A stretch of 64,000 bases of DNA from Litoreibacter arenae DSM 19593 (lineage in GTDB: Bacteria; Pseudomonadota; Alphaproteobacteria; Rhodobacterales; Rhodobacteraceae), in the NCBI RefSeq assembly GCF_000442275.2, contig NZ_KE557314.1, positions 403,085-467,084 on the forward strand. Reading direction: 5' to 3'. Made by a program: the position numbers and the translations under genes. Position 1 is the first letter of the stretch; each line of letters begins with the position of its first letter. This document shows positions 17,682 through 26,165 of the stretch, one piece after another. A model generated the notes under the pieces. That model had not been told where the DNA came from. It did not search any database and was given only the letters and a program-made list of their open reading frames with translations.

Positions 17682-17696
17682 ATTCCCTAAGGGAAT
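17682..17696. promoter_or_regulatory. 15-bp palindrome upstream of 17312-17662
   Basis: ATTCCCT-A-AGGGAAT is a perfect 7-1-7 palindrome 20 bp before the start of the minus-strand gene and 43 bp past the cobM stop. It could be a dimeric regulator site. No T run follows on either strand, so it is a poor terminator. Confidence 0.35.
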
Positions 17697-17738
17697 AGTG
17701 AGCACGGAACCCGTTAACATCAAGTTTTTAAGACAGTT

Positions 17739-18509
17739 CTATGAAACCTTCACCTTCGGGCGCAAGACATGCGGCGTCTCCGGATCGTACAATGCGCTGT
17801 CGCGGAAGTCCTTCACCTCGGCCAAAGCGGGGCCGACGAGGATCAACGCGGTGCGGGTGATCTTCTCGGCGCGGACCTTTTCGCGGATGTCTTTGAGCGT
17901 GCCGCGCAGATAAAGCTCGTCGGGCCACGAGGCACGATATGCGACAATCACGGGGCAGTCCTCGCCATAATACGGGATCAACTGGCGCTCTATCTCGCGC
18001 AGCGCGCGGATGCCCAGATGGATCGCCAAGGTGGCCCCCGTGCGGGCGAAGTTTTCCAGGGTTTCGCCTGCGGGCATGGAGGTCGATTTCATCGACATGC
18101 GGGTCAGCACGATGGATTGCGCGATTTCCGGCACGGTGAGTTCCTGCCCCAGCGCGGCGGCGGCGGCAGCGTAGGCAGGGACGCCGGGGATGATTTCGTA
18201 GGGGATGCCTTCGGCTTTCAGGCGGCGGATTTGCTCGGCGATGGCGCCATAAAGCGACGGGTCACCGGAATGGACGCGGGCCACGTCTTGGCCTTTGGCG
18301 TGGGCCGTCACGATCTCGGCATGGGTGTCGTCGAGGGTCATCGGGGCGGTGTCCATGACGCGCGCGCCGTCGGGTGCGCCCGCGACGACCTGTTCGGGAA
18401 CCAGAGAACCTGCATAGAGGCAGACGGGGCAGCGGGCGATGGTTTTCTGCGCCTTGATGGTCAGCAGTTCGGGGTCACCCGGCCCTGCGCCGATAAAGTA
18501 AACGGTCAT
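17739..18509 (-). CDS. cobM: precorrin-4 C11-methyltransferase
   Basis: A 256-residue SAM-dependent tetrapyrrole methylase: MTVYFIGAGPGDPELLTIKAQKTI (SAM-site motif 1), then VARVHSGDPSLYGAIAEQIRRL and IIPGVPAYAAAAAALGQELT, the order typical of CobM/CbiF. It methylates C-11 of precorrin-4 to give precorrin-5 in the aerobic B12 route. It is the last gene of the minus-strand cob operon. Its ATG shares one base with the stop of the upstream CbiG-CobJ gene. Confidence 0.93.
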   Translation of the reverse strand: MTVYFIGAGPGDPELLTIKAQKTIARCPVCLYAGSLVPEQVVAGAPDGARVMDTAPMTLDDTHAEIVTAHAKGQDVARVHSGDPSLYGAIAEQIRRLKAEGIPYEIIPGVPAYAAAAAALGQELTVPEIAQSIVLTRMSMKSTSMPAGETLENFARTGATLAIHLGIRALREIERQLIPYYGEDCPVIVAYRASWPDELYLRGTLKDIREKVRAEKITRTALILVGPALAEVKDFRDSALYDPETPHVLRPKVKVS

Positions 18510-20317
18510 TAAGATGTCCCTGTTTTGGCGAGGTCGCCGTCAATTTTTCGCGCATAGCCGCGCGGGGTATACATGCGCGGGCCTTCACCCAATTGCGCCA
18601 GTTTGGAGTGGCTGGAGCCGACCAGTACGACGGTCAACATGTCGACCTCATCGACCTCCAATTCGTCCAAGCGGCGGTAGCGGACGTGTTCTTCGGGACG
18701 GCCCAGCGAGGACGCCAGCATCACGGGTGTGTCGGCGGGGCGGTGTTGCAGCAGGATGTCGCGCGCCTCGGCCAAAAGCGTGCGGCGGCGCATGGAGACG
18801 GGGTTGTAAAAGGCGATGACGAAGTCGCCTTCGGCGGCGGCGTGCAGGCGTTTGACGATATCTTCGCGCGGGGTCAGCAAATCCGACAGCGAGATGGCGC
18901 AGAAGTCGTGACCCAAGGGCGCGCCCGCGCGGGCAGCGGCGCCTTGCAGGGCCGAGACGCCGGGGGTGGAGACGACTTCAACACGGCGGGCGGCGTCGGT
19001 GACGCCGAGGTCTTCTGGGCTACGGTCAAGCAGTTCGAACACCAGCGCGCCCATGGCGTAGATGCCCGCGTCGCCGGAGCAGATCAGCGCCACGTTACGC
19101 CCCTCGCCCGCGCGTTCCAGCGCGTAGCGGCATCGGTCTTCCTCGCCGCCAAGCGGGAAATCGGAGCGCTGTTTTCCGTAAGCCAGCGGGCCGAGCAGGT
19201 CGATATAGAGGCCGTAGCCGACGAGTTCTTCGGCCTCGTTTACCAATTGCGACGCTTCCGGCGTGCGCCATGAATGCTGGCCCGGACCTATGCCGATGAT
19301 CGACAGCTTACCGCGCGCGCGACCGCGCAGTTCGGTGATGGGTTGGGGGGCCAATGCAATGGCGCAGGTTGCGTTCTTGGTTTTGTGCTTGGGCGCAATC
19401 AGGGTGGCTTTGTCGCCCGCCCCAGCCAGCGCTGCGGCCTCAGACACGCCATGCGTGCCGACCTCGGCGAAGACCACATCGGACGGGTTTTGCAGGCGCG
19501 GGGTTTCGGCCTCCAGTGCGGCGGCGTCAAAGACACGCACGGGGATGTCGAGGGCACGGGACAGGGCGTGGACGGCGGGCTCGTCGGCTTTCAGGTCCAG
19601 CGTGTAGATCGCCTTGAGCGCAGCGGGCGCGATGTTGGCCTCGGTTAGGGTTTTCATAACGAGGTCGTGCAGCTCTTCCGGCGCACAGTTGCGCGCGCAG
19701 CCGACGCCAAGGGTAGCTTGTTGGGGGTGGAACACCAGATCCGCCGTGGCGGGTGCGGTGGTGCAGGCGATGGTGACAGCGTCGCCTTTGGGCAGGTCCG
19801 CCAGCCACGGAGCGGTGCCTTCAACGGTTGCACCTGCGCCGGAGAGCAGGTTAGCCATGACCTCTTTGGCGTTTTCAGGGTTGGCGAGGCGGTAACCTGC
19901 GGGCGGCTCGTCGAGTGCCACGCCAAGCGCCACGTCGCCTGCGGTGGTGACGGCGGCGGTTGCGCCTAGTGCTTCGGCGATTTGCCCGGCCAGACGGTTC
20001 GCGCCACGGTGGCCACCCAAGAGGGGGACCACCACCGCGCCGTCATCTGAGACGGACAGCACGGGTGGCTCTGTGGTTTTATCGGCCAAAACAGGGGCCA
20101 CGGCGCGGATCAGAATGCCGGAGGCGCAGACGCCGATGACGGGCGTGCCCGCTTGGAACAGCATCCGCGTGTGATCCAGCGCGTTGGCGAAGAACACATC
20201 CGCCTGGTCGACGCGGGTATCGCGGCCATGCACGGGGGCGTCCAGCAGCTTTGCGATGCGGTGCGCGGTGGCCTCGCCCGCGCGGTTGAGGCACAGGATG
20301 ACGGGTTTTACAGCCAT
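18509..20317 (-). CDS. cobJ: CbiG-like/CobE domain fused to precorrin-3B C17-methyltransferase
   Basis: A 602-residue fusion. Residues about 40-125 are CbiG N-terminal-like (GVCASGILIRAV, PLLGGHRGANRLA). About 205-325 is the CbiG C-terminal/CobE domain (LGVGCARNC, IYTLDLKADEPAVHAL, GVSEAAAL, APKHKTKNATCAIALAP). About 338-600 is the CobJ methylase (KLSIIGIGPGQHSWRTPEA, ALICSGDAGIYAMG, FYNPVSMRRRTLL). CobJ methylates C-17 with ring contraction. In the anaerobic pathway CbiG opens the lactone formed at ring A. CobE has an accessory role. The first domain overlaps the cobI stop by 10 bp. Confidence 0.9.
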   Translation of the reverse strand: MAVKPVILCLNRAGEATAHRIAKLLDAPVHGRDTRVDQADVFFANALDHTRMLFQAGTPVIGVCASGILIRAVAPVLADKTTEPPVLSVSDDGAVVVPLLGGHRGANRLAGQIAEALGATAAVTTAGDVALGVALDEPPAGYRLANPENAKEVMANLLSGAGATVEGTAPWLADLPKGDAVTIACTTAPATADLVFHPQQATLGVGCARNCAPEELHDLVMKTLTEANIAPAALKAIYTLDLKADEPAVHALSRALDIPVRVFDAAALEAETPRLQNPSDVVFAEVGTHGVSEAAALAGAGDKATLIAPKHKTKNATCAIALAPQPITELRGRARGKLSIIGIGPGQHSWRTPEASQLVNEAEELVGYGLYIDLLGPLAYGKQRSDFPLGGEEDRCRYALERAGEGRNVALICSGDAGIYAMGALVFELLDRSPEDLGVTDAARRVEVVSTPGVSALQGAAARAGAPLGHDFCAISLSDLLTPREDIVKRLHAAAEGDFVIAFYNPVSMRRRTLLAEARDILLQHRPADTPVMLASSLGRPEEHVRYRRLDELEVDEVDMLTVVLVGSSHSKLAQLGEGPRMYTPRGYARKIDGDLAKTGTS

Positions 20318-21009
20318 GGATCGGCCCCTTTGGTCAGCAGGATTATTGAGAAATATGGCGCCTTTTCGGGCGCTTGAGAGAGCGGCAAGACCACCTCTTC
20401 CGGTAGCGTGGCGCGTTCGACATACATGGCCTGATCTGTCAGCCCAAGATCGTCGATCACGGCACGGATTTTGGGCAAGTGGCGGCCGACTTTCATGATG
20501 ACGACGCTTTCGGCCCCGTCGATGCGTAGGCGCAATTCGGCTTCGGGCAAGGGGCCCGGCAGGATCGTCAGGCGTTCGTTTCGGGCGGCCAAGGGCATCG
20601 CCGCACGGGCGGCGCAGGCGGTGACAGAGGTGACGCCGGGGATGATTTGCGTGTCAAAACGACTGGAGAGACGCGCGAAGAGGTACATGAAGGAGCCGTA
20701 GAAGAACGGGTCGCCCTCACAGAGGCAAACCACGTCTTCGCCAGCGTCCAGCACTGCGGCAATCTCTGCGGCGCCGGTGTCGTAGGCATCCTGGGCGGGC
20801 TGGCGTTCGGTGCTCATCGGGACATCCATACGGATTTCGCGGGTGCCATTGGCAATGAGGCCAGCCGCGATGGCGCGGGCGAAACTGTCGCCACCCGCCA
20901 GCGTTGGGTAGGCGATGGTGGTCGCATTTTCGATCAGGCGCGCGGCTTTGAGGGTGATCAACTCGGGATCACCGGGGCCGAGGCCGACACCATAAAGCGT
21001 GCCGCTCAT
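20308..21009 (-). CDS. cobI: precorrin-2 C20-methyltransferase
   Basis: A 233-residue SAM-dependent methylase starting MSGTLYGVGLGPGDPELITLKAARLI, with CLCEGDPFFYGSFMYLFARLS and IIPGVTSVTACAARA. It makes precorrin-3A from precorrin-2. A longer open frame exists, but its first 65 codons overlap cobL and lack family similarity. The ATG at 21009 overlaps the cobL stop in ATGA. It lies in the middle of the cobH-cobL-cobI-cobJ-cobM run. Confidence 0.95.
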   Translation of the reverse strand: MSGTLYGVGLGPGDPELITLKAARLIENATTIAYPTLAGGDSFARAIAAGLIANGTREIRMDVPMSTERQPAQDAYDTGAAEIAAVLDAGEDVVCLCEGDPFFYGSFMYLFARLSSRFDTQIIPGVTSVTACAARAAMPLAARNERLTILPGPLPEAELRLRIDGAESVVIMKVGRHLPKIRAVIDDLGLTDQAMYVERATLPEEVVLPLSQAPEKAPYFSIILLTKGADPWL

Positions 21010-22208
21010 CGCTTCACCAAGCTCCACTGTGTGACGGTCATCGACGGGCGCCAGCCGGTCAGGCGGCCCACGGGTTTGGCGCGTTGCACGCTGATTTTCA
21101 CCAGATCGCCGCCGTGCTTCTTGTGCAGGTCGATGAGTATTGTCTCGCTTTCCAGCGTCACGGCGTTGGCGACCAAACGGCCCAAGGGACGCAGGTTGTC
21201 CCACGCGATGGCGAATGTCTCGTGGCTGAGGCCACCGCCGATGAAGATCGCGTCGGGGGCGTCCAAGCCGTGCAAGGCTGCGGGCACCTCGCCGTCGATC
21301 AACTCCAACTTGGGTGCGCCCAAGGCCAGCGCGTTTTCGGCGGCCATGGCACGGCGGTCAGCGCGCGGTTCGATCCCCAGCGCGCGGGCATAGCGCGCCG
21401 CGCGCATCCATTCGATGGCGACGGAGCCGGAGCCTGTGCCGATGTCCCACAAGAGCGCCCCGCGCATGGGCATCAGTTTGGCGACGGTGGCGGCGCGAAC
21501 TTCTTGCTTTGTCATGGTGCCGTCGGATTGGAACAAGCTGTCATCGAGGCCGGGAACACGCGGCAGAAGTGCCGCATCAGGGGCGGCGATGCAGTGGACG
21601 GCGAGGGTGTTGAAGGCGGGCACCTCATGGGACCAATCGGCGGCGGTGCCATCGAAGCGTTGTTCTTTGTCGCCGCCCATAGAGGCAAGCACGGTCATCT
21701 GCGACTGGCCGAAACCGCGTTCGGTCAGGAATTTCGCAATCTGCGCAGGCGTGTCCGCGCCGGTGGTCAGAATAATCAACCGCTGGTCGGGCTGGATGAA
21801 GGCCACCATCTGCTGCACGGGGCGCCCATGCACGGTGAGAGTCTCGACATCGGCAAGGCTCCAGCCCATGCGGGCGGCGGTGAGTTGGAATGCGGAGAGC
21901 TGCGGGTGATAGACGATCTGCGACGGGTCGATGGACCGCCCGATACGCGCGCCAACGGAGAACCAGAGAGGATCGCCGGTGGCGAGGACCACGACGCGCT
22001 TGCCTTTGTAGCTTTGCAGCGTCTCTATCAGCGCGTCGAAGGGCGATGGCCACGCCACTCGGGTGGCGGTGACGTTGTCGGACAACTGATGATGACGGTC
22101 GCCGCCGATGATGACCTCCGCCGCCTCGACCACCGCGCGGGTGACGGGGGTGAGACCGTCCATGCCGTCCTCGCCAATGCCGACGATGTGAAGCCATTTA
22201 TCGGTCAT
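21006..22208 (-). CDS. cobL: precorrin-6B C5,15-methyltransferase (decarboxylating)
   Basis: A 400-residue two-domain enzyme. The N-terminal CbiE-type methylase covers about 1-205 (HIVGIGEDGMDGLTPVTRAVVE, VVLATGDPLWFSVGARIGR). The C-terminal CbiT-type methylase covers about 215-400 (MTKQEVRAATVAKLMPMRGALLWDIGTGSGSVAIEW). It methylates C-5 and C-15 and removes the ring-C acetate carboxyl to yield precorrin-8X. It overlaps cobH and cobI by four bases on each side. cobK and cobF, which usually act just before it, are not in this operon. Confidence 0.95.
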   Translation of the reverse strand: MTDKWLHIVGIGEDGMDGLTPVTRAVVEAAEVIIGGDRHHQLSDNVTATRVAWPSPFDALIETLQSYKGKRVVVLATGDPLWFSVGARIGRSIDPSQIVYHPQLSAFQLTAARMGWSLADVETLTVHGRPVQQMVAFIQPDQRLIILTTGADTPAQIAKFLTERGFGQSQMTVLASMGGDKEQRFDGTAADWSHEVPAFNTLAVHCIAAPDAALLPRVPGLDDSLFQSDGTMTKQEVRAATVAKLMPMRGALLWDIGTGSGSVAIEWMRAARYARALGIEPRADRRAMAAENALALGAPKLELIDGEVPAALHGLDAPDAIFIGGGLSHETFAIAWDNLRPLGRLVANAVTLESETILIDLHKKHGGDLVKISVQRAKPVGRLTGWRPSMTVTQWSLVKR

Positions 22209-22843
22209 GTTTGATCCTCCGGCAGGCCAGCGGCAAGGGCATTAACGGCGGCGGAGGCGAGCGCGGAGCCGCCTTTGCGGCCCCTGAGAGCGACGAAATC
22301 GCAGCCGCGCGGGTTGGCGGCAAGTTCTGCCTTGGACTCAGCCGCCCCGACGAAGCCCACGGGGAATCCGAGGATCACGGCGGGCTTGGGGAAGCCCTGG
22401 TCAATGAGGTCCAGAAGGTGGAACAAGGCGGTCGGCGCGTTCCCGATGGCGACCACGGCACCTGCAATATGCGGCTCCCACAACTCTACCGCCGCGGCCG
22501 ACCTTGTGTTGCGCATCGCGGCAGCGCGGTCGGGGGTGGAGGGGTCGTTGAGGGTCACGATCACGTCGTTATTCGCGGGCAGGTAGCGGCGAATGATGCC
22601 TGCGCCGACCATTTCGCAATCGCACAGGATCGGCTTGCCTGCGGCAAGCGCTTGGTTGCCCGCGGTATAGGCGTCTTCCGAGAAAGCCAGACGGTCCGCC
22701 ACCTCGACCATGCCACAGGCGTGGATCACCCGCGTGGCGAGACGGTCGAGGCCGTTCGGGAACCGGTCCAGATTGGCCTCGGCGCGGACCGTGGCGAAGC
22801 TTTGGGCGTAGATCGCCGAGGGGTCTTTTTCGTAGGGTCTCAC
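22205..22843 (-). CDS. cobH: precorrin-8X methylmutase
   Basis: A 212-residue enzyme that moves the C-11 methyl to C-12, forming hydrogenobyrinic acid. RVIHACGMVEVADRLAFSEDA (about 37-57) contains the catalytic histidine region, and GNAPTALFHLLDLI and ILGFPVGFVGAAESKAEL are conserved. The start is probably GTG at 22843 (MRPYEKDPSAIYAQSFATVRAEA). cobL follows with a four-base overlap. Sixty-two bases separate it from cbiX upstream, and that gap contains one copy of the window's repeat element. Confidence 0.95.
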   Translation of the reverse strand: MRPYEKDPSAIYAQSFATVRAEANLDRFPNGLDRLATRVIHACGMVEVADRLAFSEDAYTAGNQALAAGKPILCDCEMVGAGIIRRYLPANNDVIVTLNDPSTPDRAAAMRNTRSAAAVELWEPHIAGAVVAIGNAPTALFHLLDLIDQGFPKPAVILGFPVGFVGAAESKAELAANPRGCDFVALRGRKGGSALASAAVNALAAGLPEDQT

Positions 22844-22869
22844 GGGCGTTCTCGGGTTGTAAGGGCGGA

Positions 22870-22902
22870 GCCTCCGGCGGGAATATTTAGACCAAGATGA
22901 AG
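22870..22902 (-). repeat. intergenic repeat, copy A
   Basis: It reads CCTCCGGCGGGAATATTT then TAGACCAAGATGAAG on the plus strand. The same sequence recurs at 37345, 42852 and 42922. Here it lies between cbiX and cobH, both on the minus strand. Confidence 0.75.
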
Positions 22903-22905
22903 CAG

Positions 22906-24120
22906 TCAGGCCTTGGCCTTGCGGGCGCTTTCCGGCCCGTGCGGATGTTTGGCGTGTGGATAGGGCGCGTGGTGGTGGTGGTGGTCGTGATCATGATCGT
23001 GGTGGTGGTGATGCCCGTGATCGTGGTGATGATGGTGGTGGTGATCCTGCATCTGAAGCCGGCACATACCGGTGCAGAACGTGTCGCAAAGCGCGCAATC
23101 TGCGACGTTGGAGCCGGGCGCGTTGGCACCCTGCCCCTCGACATGGTGGTGGTGCGATTCCTGCACAGCGCCAACCTCGCCTTCGAAGCCCAAAACCTGA
23201 ACGCGATATTTGCACAGCACGCAGGTCGGCGGTGGCGTGTCGGAGAAGGCCGGATGGCCTTGACGGGCCTCGGCGGGGATCGTCACGGATGCGCCGTCCT
23301 CGCCTGCAAGAACCTGAGTGCGGTAGGCGCAGATGCCGCAATTGGGGGGCGGGTTCGCGCCCATCTGCTCGGTCACGCGTTCGGCGAAAGTTTCCAAAAC
23401 CTTGTCGTGATCGTTGAGGTAGCCTGCCTTGACGAACTCGATGTCGGGATGCTGCGCCGCGACCTGATCGGTGAAGCCGTAGATGCGGTCGATCAGGATG
23501 CCGGTGAACAGGAAGTAAGGGAACACCACGATGCGTTTGTAACCCAGCTTGGCGGCGTGGGTCAGGCAGGGTTCAACCAGCGGGAAGGTCACACCGGAAT
23601 AGCCGATTTCCAGCCAGCCGAGGCCAAGGCCTTCATGCAGCATACGCGCGATCTTGGCGACATTGCCGTTGGCGTCCGGGTCGGACGCGCCGCGACCGAT
23701 GACGACGAGGCAGGTGTCCTCGTTCGCCACATGGGATACGGCGTTCGCCGCGTCGATGGCGTCCTGAATGCGGGCACCGGCGGCGGCGATCATCTTCGGA
23801 TCTACGCCCAACTCGCGGCCATAGCTGACCTCAATCCCGTGCTTGGCGGCGTAGGTGTTCAAAACCGTGGGGATGTCATTCTTGGAGTGCATCGCGGCGA
23901 ACAGCATGCCCGGCACGGCGAGGATCTTATCGCAGCCCTGTTCGCGCAGCTTGTCCAGGCCGTCGCGGATCACGGGGTTGGCGAATTCCAGATAACCGTA
24001 TTCCACCGCCCAATCCGGCGGCAGGTAGGCGGGCAGCTTGTCGGCGAGCACGGAGAACTGGTCCACTGCCGCCTGAGACCGCGAGCCGTGGCCGCAGATC
24101 ATGACACCGATTTTGCTCAT
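22906..24120 (-). CDS. cbiX: CbiX-type cobaltochelatase with His-rich C-terminus
   Basis: A 404-residue CbiX(L)-type chelatase. The family inserts Co2+ into sirohydrochlorin early in B12 synthesis. Two chelatase halves (about 1-125, MSKIGVMICGHGSRSQAAVDQF, and about 130-260, TCLVVIGRGASDPDANGN) carry the active-site histidine and glutamate regions. The C-terminal third holds cysteine pairs in CGICAYR, CVLCKYR and CALCDTFCTGMC, and then a run of more than 25 histidines mixed with Asp, likely metal storage or Fe-S ligands as in Bacillus megaterium CbiX. Its presence beside late-insertion CobN is unusual. Confidence 0.88.
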   Translation of the reverse strand: MSKIGVMICGHGSRSQAAVDQFSVLADKLPAYLPPDWAVEYGYLEFANPVIRDGLDKLREQGCDKILAVPGMLFAAMHSKNDIPTVLNTYAAKHGIEVSYGRELGVDPKMIAAAGARIQDAIDAANAVSHVANEDTCLVVIGRGASDPDANGNVAKIARMLHEGLGLGWLEIGYSGVTFPLVEPCLTHAAKLGYKRIVVFPYFLFTGILIDRIYGFTDQVAAQHPDIEFVKAGYLNDHDKVLETFAERVTEQMGANPPPNCGICAYRTQVLAGEDGASVTIPAEARQGHPAFSDTPPPTCVLCKYRVQVLGFEGEVGAVQESHHHHVEGQGANAPGSNVADCALCDTFCTGMCRLQMQDHHHHHHHDHGHHHHHDHDHDHHHHHAPYPHAKHPHGPESARKAKA

Positions 24121-24335
24121 GCCGTTTCCTCTTCGGCCTCAGAGTCTTCCTGTGCCTCAGCCTCTTCGGCATTCTTCTTGCCCTTCAGCGCGCCCCAGAT
24201 CGACACTGCCAGCGCAGCGCCCAAGGCCGCGCCAGCGACCCAGTGGTCGTGGCCCGCGAACTCGCCCACATGGCCCACATGCGCCGAAGCGGGGGCCCCA
24301 AAGAATAGTGTAAAGGTGATTAGTATCCGGAACAT
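24117..24335 (-). CDS. small membrane protein with His motif, in cob operon
   Basis: A 72-residue protein with a signal-like N-terminus (MFRILITFTLFFGAPASA), then HVGHVGEFAGHDH, a transmembrane helix (about 35-52) and an acidic tail rich in Glu. The start at 24335 is favoured by AAAGGCG upstream, although the frame continues to 24383. The stop overlaps the cbiX start in ATGA. His motif and position suggest metal (cobalt) binding, but this is inference. It is the first gene of the minus-strand cob operon. Confidence 0.65.
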   Translation of the reverse strand: MFRILITFTLFFGAPASAHVGHVGEFAGHDHWVAGAALGAALAVSIWGALKGKKNAEEAEAQEDSEAEEETA

Positions 24336-24632
24336 GATCGCGCCTTTCATCCAAACTTCCATAGGGGAGAGATCGGGGCGCACACCCGCATCGTGACGAT
24401 GCAGCCGGTGGATCCCCTACTTGGGTCAATCCGAAGGCCGCCAACCTCTCTGGGCCATGAGCCCTCGTCTTTCGAGTCGCAGGTATATGGGGCGAGAGGC
24501 GATGCCGCAATGGGGCAGACCGGCGGGACGCAGCCCAAATGCGGCGCAGTGCGCAATTTCTGTGCATCTACGCGGGGTGACGCGCGGGCGTAGCGTTGTT
24601 AGCCATAGAGAAGCAATGAAAAGGATATTGAG
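24336..24632. other. intergenic region, leader of cob operon and GST
   Basis: About 300 bp between divergent genes. On the minus strand a hairpin with stem GCATCG/CGATGC and flanking CACC/GGGTG is present near 24380-24410. I looked for the B12-riboswitch core (GCCACTG, GGGAAG, AAGCCAGGAGACC) on both strands and did not find it. No ORF here looks real. Confidence 0.4.
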
Positions 24633-25583
24633 ATGGGACAGCTGGTAGACGGTGTCTGGCACGACACTTGGTACGATACAAAATCAACAGGCGGGGCGTT
24701 CAAACGCTCTACAGCGAAGTTCCGCAGCTGGATTGAAGAGGGCGGCGAATTTGAACCCGCGGCGGGGCGGTATCATCTCTACGTCTCCTACGCTTGTCCA
24801 TGGGCGCATCGCACGCTGATCTTTCGCAAACTGAAAGGGCTGGAGGATCTCATCGGGGTCTCCGTCGTGCATCCGGATATGCTGGGCGACGGGTGGACAT
24901 TCGAGACCGACGCGCATGGCGCGACAGGCGATAAGCTATACGGCTTGCCCTTCGCCCGCGACATTTACCTGAAGGCCGACCCGAAGGTGTCAGGTCGCGT
25001 GACGGTGCCGATTTTGTGGGACAAAGAGCGCGAGACCATTGTGAGCAACGAGTCTTCCGAGATTATCCGGATGTTCAACTCCGCCTTTGACGGATTGACG
25101 GGCAATACGCTGGATTTCTGGCCGGAGCCGCAGCGTGATGCAATCGAGCAGGTCAACGAGCGCGTTTATGACACGGTGAACAACGGGGTCTACAAGGCCG
25201 GATTCGCCACCAGCCAAGACGCCTATGACGCCGCTGTGGAGCCGCTGTTCGACAGTCTCGACTGGCTGGAGGAGCGCCTGAGCACCAACCGCTACCTGAT
25301 GGGTGACGACATAACGGAAGCTGACTGGCGACTGTTCACCACGCTGGCGCGGTTCGATCTGGTCTACCACCTGCATTTCAAATGCAACCGCAAGCGGCTG
25401 ATCGACTACCCCAATTTGTGGGCCTATACTCGCGAGTTGTACCAATGGCCGGGTGTTGGCGAGACGGTGAACTTCCACCACATCGTGCGCCACTATCACT
25501 ACAGCCACGACACGATAAACCCCAACCGCATCATCCCTATCAATCCCGATCTGGACTGGCAGGAACCGCACGGCCGGGGCTAG
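24633..25583 (+). CDS. glutathionyl-hydroquinone reductase-like (xi-class GST)
   Basis: A 316-residue protein with the YqjG/ECM4 pattern. RYHLYVSYACPWAHRTLIFRKLKGL (about 46-70) carries the catalytic cysteine in CPWAHR. VPILWDKERETIVSNESSEIIRMF is the glutathione site, and RFDLVYHLHFKCNRKRLIDYPNLW lies in the helical domain. Enzymes of this class reduce glutathionyl-hydroquinones, and their natural role is often unclear. AAGGATATTGAG precedes the ATG. It is a single gene, divergent from the cob operon. Confidence 0.88.
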   Translation: MGQLVDGVWHDTWYDTKSTGGAFKRSTAKFRSWIEEGGEFEPAAGRYHLYVSYACPWAHRTLIFRKLKGLEDLIGVSVVHPDMLGDGWTFETDAHGATGDKLYGLPFARDIYLKADPKVSGRVTVPILWDKERETIVSNESSEIIRMFNSAFDGLTGNTLDFWPEPQRDAIEQVNERVYDTVNNGVYKAGFATSQDAYDAAVEPLFDSLDWLEERLSTNRYLMGDDITEADWRLFTTLARFDLVYHLHFKCNRKRLIDYPNLWAYTRELYQWPGVGETVNFHHIVRHYHYSHDTINPNRIIPINPDLDWQEPHGRG

Positions 25584-25586
25584 ACC

Positions 25587-25949
25587 TTAACGCGCATGAT
25601 ACTCGACCACGGCGGCCAAATCGGCCGGCAAGGTGCTGGATGGCACCATCGCACAGGCGTTCGGCATGTAGCGGAAGATGGAACCATCTGAGAAAAAGCT
25701 ACTGCTGGTCACAAACACCACCTTGGCCTCCGGCCTGCGGAAACTTGCGTAATCGGCAATAGCTGACGCATCGCCCGCATGCGGGCGGAGGTTGAGATTA
25801 ATGACCAAGACGTCGAAGGACTGCTCCCGCAAGAGCGCTTCGGCGTCGGTTTGGGTATGAACGAGTTGGACCTGACACCCGAGCCGTCCAACATGATCAG
25901 CCCAGAGCTGCCCTAGGCCGCCCCCGTTTTCGACAATGAGCACTTCCAT
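25587..25949 (-). CDS. degenerate response-regulator receiver domain protein
   Basis: A 120-residue single-domain protein with CheY-like alternation (MEVLIVENGGGLGQLWADHV, FDVLVINLNLRPHAG, KVVFVTSSSFFSDG). The usual phospho-accepting Asp at the end of strand 3 is Asn51, the N-terminal acidic pair is E-N, and the strand-5 Lys is missing (MVPSSTLP). It probably cannot be phosphorylated in the normal way and may be an atypical, constitutive partner. GGAG precedes the ATG. It ends three bases from the convergent GST stop. Confidence 0.65.
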   Translation of the reverse strand: MEVLIVENGGGLGQLWADHVGRLGCQVQLVHTQTDAEALLREQSFDVLVINLNLRPHAGDASAIADYASFRRPEAKVVFVTSSSFFSDGSIFRYMPNACAMVPSSTLPADLAAVVEYHAR

Positions 25950-26165
25950 ATATTACTCCGACCGTTGGCAAGGATTGGCCGGTACGCTTCCCGCAGTTTC
26001 TTATATTATTGGTCGCTTATCCAAGAGACACCCCCATACTTCACCGCAATTCCCTAACGAATGATTAAGAAGTTGCACCGCATTGCATTCAATGTTGAGC
26101 TTCTTGCGTATTGCGCGGAATTCCGCTTCATGGGCGGCTGAACCGCACCGCTGAACGAGGCACCG

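Noticed and set aside
22897-24396. Open frame of 499 codons opposite cbiX
   Set aside because: It is antisense. Its Val/Ile runs are just the complement of the His/Asp codons of CbiX.
24336-24632. Cobalamin riboswitch upstream of the minus-strand cob operon
   Set aside because: None of the conserved core segments was found on either strand.
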